Origin: Physcomitrium patens
Lineage: Eukaryota > Streptophyta > Bryopsida > Funariales > Funariaceae
DNA: 64,000 nt
Assembly: GCF_000002425.4 (NCBI RefSeq)
Contig: NC_037253.1
Coordinates: 12,646,725-12,710,724 of the forward strand
Reading direction: 5' to 3'
In this document: positions 23,964 through 36,071 of the stretch, piece after piece
How the letters are laid out: every line of letters starts with the position of its first letter
How positions within the stretch are numbered: position 1 is the stretch's first letter
Translations under genes and position numbers: made by a program
The notes under the pieces: model-generated
Told to the model about the DNA's origin: nothing
Database searches by the model: none
The model's input: the letters and a program-made list of their open reading frames with translations, nothing else

Positions 23964-26900
23964 TCAGCTTTCATTCAGGAAGTCACATTCTTGAAGCCGT
24001 GTAAGAATCTCTTCATAGCTGGGACGAGATTCTGGAACTTCCTCCCAGCAATCTAAAAACCAACACCACAAACAAGTCAGAACATCTATAGGCTAACTAA
24101 CGCACCTTAGAGGAAAAATAAATTCCATCACCTCAACTCACAATCTCAAACCTTCAGCATACCAGCAATCAGTTTGCCAATGAAACCATCTGGTATCTCC
24201 AAACGAGCCTTTTGATGAGCAACAGCATTCACCACCTGCGCCATCCCAAAAATCAATCAAAAACACTTAGAAGAATATGTTGCTAGACATCGACCTAGCT
24301 TTTAATTCCTGTAAGTCATACTGACCAGGATCACCTCGTATTCAGCATATGCATACAGACTGAAGCTTTCACCACTAATGAAGCTCTAACCTGGCAAAGA
24401 CACAACGCAAAACTAAACCATATCGATTGGCAATAGCAGGATAAGTCCACTTTTGCTCCCTCATATGAATAGTTCGAACCAAGTGGCAGGACTTACTTGC
24501 ATGGGCTTGACCCCTTCCCAAGGCCGTCTCAATGTGCATAGCTCCCACATTATGACTCCTAAACTGAAGACATCGCACTTATATGTGACTGGTTCATTTC
24601 GCAATAACTCTGGTGCAGTCCACTCAGGGGTTCCCCCTGCAGTTTCATCACAGTAAGTGGAGCCTGATAGGACTCGGGACAAGCCAAAGTCGCAAATCTT
24701 GACACACCAGTGCTTGTCCACCAAACAGTTCGCACTCTTCAGATCCCGATGAACAATTTTCATCCGTTGCACACTCAACATTCCTCTGAAACCACCAAGG
24801 CGCATCCAGTACAGACAATGTCAGATCTCTTACATCAAGAACAGAGCCCTAAACAACATGAATTGAAAAGGACAATATGCCTCAAATTTTCTTGCCAATT
24901 CAAGCGGACTACAAGTGTCTCGGAATACACTGTTTACACCTGAGGCGTGTGCGCATTATCAAGTACACGGAATACAGATGAGTCTCAGATATCTTGAGGT
25001 AATTGAAACAATGACCAGAGTTCAATAGTATTCCAGTCAAAGTCAGAGCAGAGACAAAACCTGCAGATATCACGAAGCATCTTCAAACGACGCCGCCAGC
25101 TCAACTTTTTACCCCGCTCACCCGAGTGAATCAAACGGTAAAGTGAGCCATACTTCATGTACTCCGTCACCATAGAAAGATGTGGTGGCGTTGTACAAGC
25201 TCCTAGAAATAATATCACTGCAAAATATAATTTTCCAATGAGAAGTGAAAGAAGTCTTTCAAGATTACGACAATACGCATCAAGGTAACAATATTCTATT
25301 ATAAAATATCCATTTCTAAGAGTGAAATAACTAAAGACTCTACTCATACGTCAAACTACATAAGATGGATCTTACCATTTGGATGCCTTAACCGGCTGCA
25401 AGAGAGACACAGCAAGAGAAGATGTACATTAGTCATTCCCAGTGATACTTGTCACTAAGTAACATGAATACTTGATACAAACAACACTGCTCAGAAAGAC
25501 AGTCTGCGAAACTCTGCAGGGTCCATGAAGTCCTGTGGCCAACCTTAACAATGAAATCTCGTTGCAGAAGTCTTGCATGTTTTCATCAGTAAGGTCTTGT
25601 TCAAGCATCACCTTGATGGCAACTTCAGTGCCTCTCCAGATACCACGAAATACTTCTCCGAAGGATCCTGCATGGTTCAACCAAAACATCTCAGAAAGAC
25701 TAACTATTTGGCTTATATTCACAAGACAACATTGATGCATACCTATAATAGCGAAGAATTAGTACTAATTAATTCGAATCACTTCAAAAAAATACAGCTC
25801 ACACCTGATCAGTAAAAGTACCCTGCGGACAAAAATGCAAATAAGGATTAAAGATTAGAGATTGAATGTCGGAAGTACAGACCGATTCCTACACGGACAC
25901 CAATCCGAAGTTCTGAAAATTCAATATTCCACTCCGGAAATGGAAAAAGAGGTTGGCTTGGTGGAGACGCTGACTGCATCGGCAGAGTCCATGAGGCTGC
26001 TGCACTGTTTGTGTCTGATACGACACCAGACGATCCTTTCCAAGCTGCTTCTCCATTATTTTTTGAGGTCAATCTGGATGAGTGAGAATCAGATTCACTA
26101 TTGCCCATCACATTGAAGTCATAATGGCTTGGACCAGAAACTTCCTCCCTATGTTCCTGTTTATCATCAGCATCTGCGTTGCTAGCATCTAGTAATTTCT
26201 CAGAAGCCTGTAAAAAATCAAGCCACCACGTGAGACCATCCCAGTTAATCAAAACGCAAGAGAATGTGAGTATCTTTCGAGTATAGGCCCTAGGTTGAAA
26301 TGCGTGCGAAACAATTGTTTCAATAAGATGAAACGTGAAGAGAGAAGCAAGCACTCAGAAACCTTCGAGTAAGCAACAAATAAACCCTGCTGAAACGCAT
26401 TTTTCACTATATTTGATAACGCCATGATCACAACGACATAAAGCCAAGAAGACACACCACTTTGCCTTCTCGACTGCAATTCAGCATGTGACCATCGGAC
26501 GAAGAAGAATCAGGGTCCTGTCCTTTTTTCCGAGACCGCTCTTGCTTGAGAGCCTCATTCATGGCCCTTACAACCCTGAGAACGCGAAGTACAACCATAA
26601 AATCAATGAATACGTTCATTCCTCGTCTCTTGTATGCCTGATTTATGCCGAGCTGCTACAATAGGGAATTAAAAGGCGAATAGAATGGAAAAGATCTCAA
26701 AAATCAGCAGGTTATGACACGTAATTGCGGCATTCAAATGTTCCTTATTCATAGTTAGACAATCCAGTAACAAATGAGCTTCACTGCATCAAAAATTTGA
26801 ATTGAAGATGAAGATGCCACCTGACAACCTCGTCGGGAACCTCAGGTGCAACAGTCCGTCTCCTGGGCCTTCGCATTTCCGCATGTGGATTGTGCCTTAA

Positions 26901-29900
26901 CCTGTCAAACGAGACTTCTAGAGTGAAAATGTAAATTACTTCAAGCAACTTCCCAAATGAATACCCACACAGACCAGGTTAAATATCCTAAAGATATTTA
27001 GAATCTTGGAAACCGTAAGAAATTGGTAATCTTGGAGGCCCCTAACAGCGATAACGTATCCTATAATCCACAATTACTCAATGTCCATGCCTCATGTTGA
27101 CAGCACCTAAGTCAACAACCTGCTTCTCCGCTCAATCACATCGTCAACAAAGTTACGGAAGTGCGTAAAGTAATAACTGTGATGATGAAGGATCCCCCAC
27201 GCTTTGAGGAAGGTCCGTCCCCGTTGCATCGTGCCTTACATCAACAGATAATGCTTTTTCCCGCCTACAGCAAATACGCCATTTCGTCAGAGAAACTACA
27301 AGAGTTAACTATTTGTCATTTTGTGCATACACAGACTAGTAAAGCGCAAGCATAAGTACATCGATGTGAGTCATCCTGACCACCACTCAAGGCAAAACCT
27401 GCAGCCGAGGGAGGTCCTACATGAATTGTTTGTAGGATAAATTGTTTTCAAGATCTCCTGCTCTTGTACTCGACAAAAAGCCTGACCTCCTCCTGATCAT
27501 AGGAGCGATATTGTTTGTCACGCTCGGATGCTGCGGCGATCCATCTGGACTGTACATTATACGTCTTACTATAAGAGCAAGTTATATGTTCACTGTGAAT
27601 CGTGTATTACAAGACAAATCTTCAATACGTTAGAAAGTTCACGTGCTGATTGGTATCTTGAATATAATCATGTCTGCAGTGCACTAGTCTTATATCTCTC
27701 ATGGCTGACATGTGTCATGCCCAAGCAAGGCTGCCAAAATTAGACATACCTGGAAGTGGTCTCTCCTACATGCAAACGACTCCCACTCAACATGGAATGC
27801 GCACGAGGTCTGAATACTGGATATTCAGGACTGCTGAAAGGAGCAAACAACGAACAAATCCAAATCAGAAATACAAGAATGAAACAACTACCAAGTCAAC
27901 CCATGCCTATAAAAGTCAGCACAATCTAGCAACATTACATATACGAGCTTCTTCTTCATGTGCTGCATAAGTCACCTCGCACACTGCACTAAAACTTCAC
28001 TTGAGTAGACGAATTCCAACCAATGATAAGAGTAAGTGAATTTAGAAAGCCACCATCCGAGTGATCAGCTAACTTAAGTTGCACCACAATTTAATACTTG
28101 TTTTAATCAAAAATACAACACAATACATAAAAATAAAAACTGAAATCAAGTTTCTGACCTGGGAAGACTTCCATCGTCTGATCCCACCTGCTGCGACGGT
28201 CGCAATCGAGTTTGCACATGCTCTGGACTGCATTGTGTAGGTACATAAAAGACATTGAATACACCTCCTCATAATCGTAACAGTGGGAACTATTTGTGTG
28301 GAAAGCATACGTAAGAAAGCAGCTGTAAGCGATTTTCGAGAACGTTACTTAGGCATCTGACCTGGAAGGAAAACTTCGAAAACCATCAACACCCAGATTC
28401 CTTTGCTCCAGCTGATATTCCGCACCATGATCGGGACTAGTGGAAACAGTGTCAAGGAGACAAATTTACCAGCAGATATTGTAAAATTTTCCAAGTCATC
28501 ACACCCTCAATAAACAAGAACATGAATTATCACATGCAGTTTTCTTTTTATTTCCCTAACGTTCATATTCCCAGGTCATATTGAGCAGATGGTGATCCTG
28601 TGAGACGTTCCTAAATCCTTCGAGATAAAATATATATATATATATATATATATATACATTAAAGGCGAGAGAGAGAGAGAGAGAGGAATTTTCTTAGTGC
28701 AGCCTTCGGACAAGTCAAGAAACTAACCTGAGACTGGTATTCTGCTCCTCAAAGGCACGTCGTCGATTGCGTCGACGAGGATTGACTAGATCTGACTCAC
28801 TCCGAGATGGACTGCACACGCACTTACAAGCTCGTTTAAGACCGAAACAAAGATTCAAGGCAATTGGCTGAGGCGCTATGCATCATTACTTGCCATCTTA
28901 TGATACTGCGTTACAATGACTTTCCAGTCAACGCCGTCAGAAGTATCATAAAGGATGATATTACATACAGATCATTTCTGAACGCCGAGGTGAAAGCAAA
29001 CTATAAAAATAACTTGATATGAAGTTTTTACATTAGTACATCAATTGTGCACGCTCATTCAACATATGGAAATCGACAACTAAGTTCCTTACTCCTCAAG
29101 ATCAAGTTCAGTGTCGCAGAATAATGAAATTTTAAAACCAGAGATATCAAGTACTCAAAATCCAACTCCAAAGTAAAGGCCCGAACCAATACTAAGACGC
29201 ACCTTAATTTGCCACAAATCCCAAGAACTGGATTGAAACCCAACCCTGCAGCAGCAGCAGCAGTCCGACCTCTCCTTGTATATAGTGAACGACCAAATTC
29301 TATACCCTGCTCCAAGCTGAATGACCCAAATAATTAGTACTCAAGCTCTCTTTTACAGAAAAATGGTAGAGAAATGTACTTGAAGTACAAAACAAAACAG
29401 ACTTGACACAAAGTTTCGACAGATGAGGAACTCACTTTTCATGATCCAACTTGTCAGGGGCATCATAAAGTGGGCTATTTGGCTCTAGAGGAGAGTCGCA
29501 TGAATCGTAATCCGCAGAATCACTATCCCCTGCCCCTGCTATGTGGTACCTAACTAATGCCTTCTTCGAAAACGGACGTAGGTAACCCGGATTTCGCATT
29601 ACATCCACCAAGAGCTCAATACCATTCACTATTACCACATTGGACAAGTGCTTGTTGGGATTTGCACATATCAAAGAGCTACTGGGTACAGCATCCAGTT
29701 GTAAACCCTGTCGAAGCAAACATCAACAAAAAGAAGTTCAGTATGCACCAACTGCTATCCAGCAGTAACCTGAAACCAGCATGTTTCAGCACACACAAAG
29801 ATAATTACTCTCAGATATACCATTAAGAGACGACTTTGAAGCCCAACAGAGTCTCCAAGAAGTTTAAAGAGAATAGCACGCGGTCGGCACAAGCCTTGTT

Positions 29901-32645
29901 TCACATCTCCCAACAACCGAACAACGCTACTTTCGTCTGTGTCATTGTAACCGTCTCCTGTCGTCTTCATGGAACCAGCCTCGAAAAGCGGGCCACCATA
30001 GAAGTCAGCTACCTGACAACATGTCCACGTACTACTGTTCATACCATACCAATCATATGCAACAAACTTAAATGAGAATGCCTTGCAATATAATTAAATA
30101 AACCGAAAATCCGTTCATTGCAATAAAGCACTCAGCATTTACATCCCAAGAATGAAAGACTTTTCAGTCCTACTTGCTAATGATATCAAATTACAAGTGT
30201 TCAAAATAAAAAGTTCAAACGCTGAACAATCGAAAACACTGAAAAGCAGACGCCAGCTAACAAGATATTTCAAATTGCGAATGAGAGAAATCCTACCAAT
30301 TCAGCAATTTTCTTGATCATGAGAGGGATGTTAATCCCTATTCCTTTGACTATAACACGAGTCAAATCCAGCAGCTTTAACAGATTTGTATCCTTGTTCG
30401 TGTCAACAAGTAACACGTCCAGTCCACGAAACATGGTACCCATTTGCTGCAAGTCATTCAGAGTTGGTATAGTTCGATAGCGAACTTTCATGCTTTGATT
30501 CTGCGAAAGATCCATCAGTCAAAACAGATGAGACTAGCTCATGCAAGAAAATAAAAATTAGTTTGCAAGTCACAAGGAAACACTAACAGTGAAGTTTTCA
30601 AGGCAGTTGACTCTAACAAGAAAACCTGCGAATATATCTCATGTTTTAAAAATATTTTATTATCAGAAAATAGATCCCACAAGAATTCGTAACCCTTACT
30701 GATGACAACATCACACAACCACAAAACTCATCCTAGCCTCGATATCGGTTTCTCATAGCATACTTTGTTCCTACTTACACAGATATCCTATCTTAAGCAC
30801 ACATACTCAATAAACTTCATTGGTATGTCTGATAGTGATGTCTGATGGTGATGTCTGATAGTATATCTGATGGTTTACTCTCAGAAATCACAATGTTTAG
30901 AATGAGAATTCTTCCTACCCCTAAAATCAAATGTATATGAGCGCTTCCAATTCGAAAATATGTTGATTAGAGTTTTTCTTCAAGAGTTGATGTGTAAACA
31001 GGCAATGCTTCAAATTGTACAAATTAAAACGAAGTATAAATTATAGTTGGAAAGCAGGCCTAACGTACAGGTATTACAGAGTAAAACCCATTGGGCAGCC
31101 TAGAATCCAGAACTTTGGAATCCCACAGGGTTTGGGAAGCATCTCTAGACGAAACGCTTCCAAGAGCAGGACTGCTTCTAGACTTGGTTAAGACAGGAGA
31201 TCTCTCCGCAGCTCCAAGTCTCACTCCCTGCATTCTTTTCACCAACTGCGCCTGCCACTCGGAACACGGCTGTGATATCTCTCCTCCACCTTGCCCTTCT
31301 TCGCGGGATTCTGCTGATTCCTCCTGTTGCTACAACAAGTCATCAACGCCAATTCAGCATAAAAAAACAAAATTTCAAATCCCGATAACACCATACCCAA
31401 GAGAGGCCTGTTTCTTCAAAAGACCATTTAATGAACAGTAGCTGAAACTCGTGCCGTTGGGCACGGAAAAGCTGTTTACAGTTAGCAATCTGGAGGGCTT
31501 TCTGGAGATTTTTCTGCAGGTTAACGATTTCTTTGATTTCGGCCTGATTTCGGCCAATGAGAAGGCTTCTTAATGTATTTGTCTTGTAACTAAGCTTCCT
31601 TATTATATAGATGATTACACATATAGGTGTAGAAGTTAAGCATTGCAATTGAAAAAAATCATGTGGCTACTACAAATGCGACTGGAATTTAGTTTCTTTG
31701 CGATACTTTAGGGTATCATTAATCCACCATATCCCACTTTCTGATGCAAAAATGCTTTAATGTCTAGAGGCAGGAAAGGTATCATTGTTTAAAGCCATAT
31801 GAAGCCACTCACTTCGCCGACGTTCGCCAAAGCTGCTCTTACCCATCCTGCATTAATCAGAAAAGATCAGTCCATTTGGTTAATCCACAAGTTCCCATGC
31901 CCGGATCCCTCATACATCTGACCCTACTCGCTATTAATGCAACACTTCAAGAGATCAGAACCCATCAGCCAAGTTGAAGGGAAAAAAATTGTACAGCGAA
32001 AAACAAAAAACAGTACACTTTCCAAGCTCCATACAGTGTACGCAACAATTCTGATGAACTGACGACAACTTCAAACTCGAATCCCAACTCTAAATTGCCT
32101 CAAGTCTGCAGTCTTAATACATGATACGAGCAATTGAGATACTGTAAAACTTGAAATAAGTTTGAACGACCACGACCTAAACCTACCTCGCTTGCACAAC
32201 CGCTTATTCGTAATTTTTCATATATATAGTGAATGTTACTATCAATGAAAAGACGATTACGAATTGACGCAAAAAACCAGAGAAACACAGAGCACCAACT
32301 AGGCAGCACGTTTCACTGCATTCCAACAACATGTGTCACTATATAGCGAACTCCCATACATCTGTGAGGAACAGCTGACGGCCGCTGACCAGTGAGGGTT
32401 CCAAATGCAGAGCATAGAAACCCTATATAATCCCAATTCCTCGAACAACAACCTAGAACGTAAAATTAGAATTAGTTCAAACCAATGTAACAGCACCTTT
32501 CCAGTGCTCAGCCAGAATGCGGACTCAAGCGTCAACAAAAACAGGGCGGAGCGCTAATATATGTACCTGACTCCTCAGAATAGCTCAGGTTGTAATGTTG
32601 GCCTGTCTCAAGGCGAGCCTTGATCCTAGAAAGAAATTCTGACAT
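23964..32645 (-). CDS. Raf-like MAPKKK with EDR1 domain and C-terminal kinase
   Basis: A many-exon gene (about 20 visible) on the minus strand. The first in-frame Met found is at 32645 (M-S-E-F-L-S-R-I), but an open stretch continues 5' of it, so the start is uncertain. Exons between 31330 and 29440 form an EDR1 domain: W-D-S-K-V-L-D-S-R-L-P-N-G-F-Y, then I-K-K-I-A-E-L-V, then C-R-P-R-A-I-L-F-K-L-L-G-D-S-V-G-L and an L-V-D-V-M-R-N-P-G block. A low-complexity, Ser- and charge-rich linker follows. The kinase exons join in frame: 25883 to 25667 (G-I-G-S-F-G-E-V), 25667-25544 (V-A-I-K, αC Glu in F-C-N-E-I), a 20-nt exon 25395-25376, 25217-25061, 24785-24497 (H-R-D-L-K-S-A-N, D-F-G, G-T-P-E-W-T-A-P-E), 24235-24163 and 24052-23964 (stop). 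All catalytic residues are present. Relatives (CTR1/EDR1 type) act in ethylene, ABA, osmotic and defence signalling; the exact role here is not deducible. Confidence 0.88.
28628..28687. repeat. (TA)n and (GA)n microsatellites in an intron of the Raf-like gene
   Basis: About fifteen TA units followed, after acattaaaggc, by a GA run. Both lie in an intron between linker exons of the kinase gene. Confidence 0.9.
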
Positions 32646-35600
32646 AAAGAGATACCGATTGATTGCCTCACAATTATCCTCTGCGTCTCCAATTACTCCA
32701 AGCACACCAGCAGCAAAAACGTTCGCACTCTCGTGTGGGCGAGGTAGCAATACCCACAATGTCAAAAATGGCACGTTAAACGCCCTCACAACCGGAACAC
32801 ACCGTCACACATCCGCAACAAATCAGCACGGACACGCTCCTCCTGGTTATCACCATCCCCTTGGAAATGCCACTTTCAAGCACCAGGCCATCCTCCCACA
32901 CCTTGAGCATCCATACGCCTAACCCATCTCCCCTAAACGACCATCTCGATCACTACAACTCTTCTACTGCCACAAAAATCCTTTGTAAGCTGACCATCCA
33001 GCGACAGCCTAGCGCAAGACCAAAACAGAATCTGAAAACTGTTTGCAAAAGGAGCTGCCTTGAGGGATGGAAGTGTGTCAATGCGCGCATATCGCAGAGC
33101 TCATCGGCTCCGTCGCCGCCATCGCCAGCAACAGCGTGTACATGCGTTTCGTCTGTATCCTTCGTTTGTTTCAATATGTGCTGTGTGCAGCTCTCCACCT
33201 GCGATGCTACTGTTGGGTATCTATGGACACTGTCCAGATTGATACCCTGATTTTACCCTAAACGCACACATCCCCTCAGCTTTAGTAATATTTGGCTGCA
33301 ATCCGGGTGTCTACACCGACCAGGTGAACCCGGCTCCAACGCTCGAATCTGTGCTTGACGAGCCATTCTAAGACCGTGGCCGTGGTTACAGGGAATGGAG
33401 TTTGACGGCTCTGAGCACACCTGTTACCGTGTATTCTGACATCGCCATTTCAAATCTTATGCTACTGAACAGGAACCCAACATATTTCATGTGAACATGT
33501 TTCAGTTCCTATTATCTAAAACTTTGAAAAAGAAATCAAATTCTCAATTAAAACCTTTACAAAGATTAATTCTGTTTTTAAGTTAATTAAATCATTGAGG
33601 TTGAATAGTGAAGCATCGTAGACTAATATGTGTAACTGAAAACGTATTGTTTGAAGGCTTATTTACAAATCATATTCTTAAAAGTAGAATAGTGTAAATG
33701 TTGCTGTGATTTTTTGTGAAAAAATAATTAGCTTTAAAATTAAAGTTGGAATTAAAGAAAGGCACTTCATAGACATCACTCCAAAGAGCTCACTGGTTTT
33801 TAAAAAACTATGCAATCAACCAAAACAACACAAATATATTATTTTACAATGTAGTTTTTTACTATGTTCACTTTATTTTATGTGGATTCTGTGAATGTTA
33901 GCAATTTTGTTTTAAACACCAGAACACCACAAAGTTCATTTTTGCAACAATTCAAAGTTAAATTATTTTGATGATGCCAATATATATTCCAAGTATGAAC
34001 TCTATACATTTATGAAGCTAGGGGTGGTATAAGTAATTTTCCAAAATATCAGTGAAGTCACAATTAGATTTTAGGAATATCTTCCAACTTCACGATGGTA
34101 AAAAATAAAACAAAATAATGATTTGAACATAAAATAAAAAATAAAATGGCATACTAATGTTTCCAGCCACATCTTTTGTTTTCTTGAATTACAATTCAAC
34201 CCGTTTAGTTTTTTTGTGCTTGCCGAAAATGTTGATTTTTGAAAAATTAAAATTTTCTTGGGAGTGTGATCGTCAGTTTTTTATTTTATTTTTCCATATT
34301 TTTCCATATTTTTGTTACTACATCCCATACATACATACATATATACAGAAATACAGAAATACCTTTACGATAAAGATAAACGACACAATCTGTCGGGAAT
34401 ACAACGAATATAGACTTCGAATGGATGAATGAATGAATGGAGTCAGATATGACATGGGGGTGTGCGATGTCCCTGGGGACATGGTGCAAGACCGTGCCAT
34501 GTCCCCCTAGGTTCGGAATTTACAGTAGGGGAAGCCAAAGCAGACGTAACGCTCATCCATTCGAGCGATGGAGCGAGCATCTGGAGGCGCTTCCTTCAGC
34601 AGGGAGCAGGGGGATGATTCCGCGCGGGGAGGGGAGGCTTTGTGTGGAAACATCGATTCGGCGTTCGATGCCTTTGGATCGTGACCAGTCGCATCGTGGC
34701 CGTGGAAATGCGGAATGAATGAAGCGCGGGCGCGGTGGTGGTGCGCTGCTGCGGGATAGATTGAACAGGGATCGGTAATTCGAGGATGATCAGGTTGCGA
34801 TCGATCCACCCTCCTCAGGGGCTGCTCCTCCTTCCCATGTGGATCTCCGGGGAGGGAATCCCGCGGTGCTTCTCTGCACATGCAGATCTGGGATGCCCTG
34901 CCCTGCCCACCTTATCGAGTTTGGTGCGGTATGTCTTGGTCAGAGGAGTAGGTTCGATTTTTAATTTGGAAAATATGGAGTTGGACGCAACCGATTTGCT
35001 AGGGTTTTCTTAGGTTTAATGTTGTTGCGGTTTGTCTCTGCATCGGTGAAATTGGCCTCGACGTGGAGTAATGTAGGTTTTGAAACGCCTTGAAAGTTAT
35101 TTTTTAATATTATTTTTGAAGTTTTTTTCCTGCGTTGAGTAGAGAAATGCGGCATGTGGACCTGGAGCGATTGCTAGCCTGGATACTGCTTTGGGTGTAA
35201 TATTTCTGATATGTTCAACGATACGGATTCGCGCGCGTCCGAAATGTCGATCTCAAGCTTTACAGCTTTGTGATTGGCTCTAATTTCTTGTAGGTTGGAA
35301 GTGCGTGGATTTTGTCGCATTGAGATCGGGTTTGGTTTTCTGGTATGGGACGTAGAACGCAGTAGGTAGGAGCAAACTCTGAGACAGGAGGAACTTAGCG
35401 TGTGACTGTGGGATCATTGGATTGGTGGACGCGTGCAGATTTGGTATGGAAGTTCTGCGAATTTGAGCGGTTTCTGGTTGTTCGATAGATGGCTTTGGAA
35501 TTTCCGAGAAAACAGGGAGAATCGAAGGGGACGGAGTTGGAATTTGAAGGTAGTTTCTCAATTAGCTCCCTTTTGAACTATTCGATTTAACGAGTTTTTG

Positions 35601-36071
35601 TTTGGGAACATTGGAAGTATGTATGTTCCCTGCATTGGAGAGGAGCACCGTTCGTTAGAGCTGATTTGAATAGTAGGGGAGATACTCCTAATTGTTATCG
35701 GATGTTATCAGGAACGCAAGGTTTGTTGCCCGAATCTATACCGGTTTTGCAACGTATATCCGCGGTTTCATTATGATAAACCTCTCGAGTTTTCTTTTTT
35801 GAACCTTTCGATAGTATTGCACTTCAAGCTGTTCTCTGTTGGACATGTGATTCTTGAAACCCGCACTTAGAACCTTGGTATCTCAGGAAGGTTGTAGATG
35901 TCAGTACAGACGCGCTTGGTTGCTTTCTGTGACCTGTTTGAGTTGAGTACTTTCCTTGGTTGATCTTGGGTCACTTGAGGTTTTCGGTCAGTTAAAGCTT
36001 TCATTGTTCAGTTTCCACGTCCTGACTGATCCATCGCCTCCTTGCCTCTTAGTTGACGCATTCGATTTGCA
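32646..36071. promoter_or_regulatory. divergent interval between Raf-like kinase and ORP genes, with ORP 5' leader
   Basis: The kinase (minus) and ORP (plus) genes point away from each other, so both promoters lie here. About 32650-33260 may still hold 5' exon or leader sequence of the kinase. 33450-34430 is AT-rich and featureless. From about 34430 the composition becomes balanced, which suggests the ORP first leader exon(s) and intron(s). A perfect 10-bp inverted repeat sits at 34475-34506. No TATA box could be assigned with confidence. Confidence 0.45.
34475..34506. other. perfect short inverted repeat
   Basis: Arms GGGGACATGG (34475-34484) and CCATGTCCCC (34497-34506) around a 12-base loop. 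A further related gatgtccc lies just upstream. May be a paired binding site or a hairpin in the leader; no terminator role is expected in a nuclear genome. Confidence 0.6.

Noticed and set aside
32620..33261. Plus-strand ORFs over the 5' end of the Raf-like gene
   Set aside because: Antisense to conserved kinase-gene codons (32567-32790) or low-complexity; no independent support.
34307..34365. cataca/atacag repeats as a regulatory array
   Set aside because: Simple-sequence microsatellite, no further structure.
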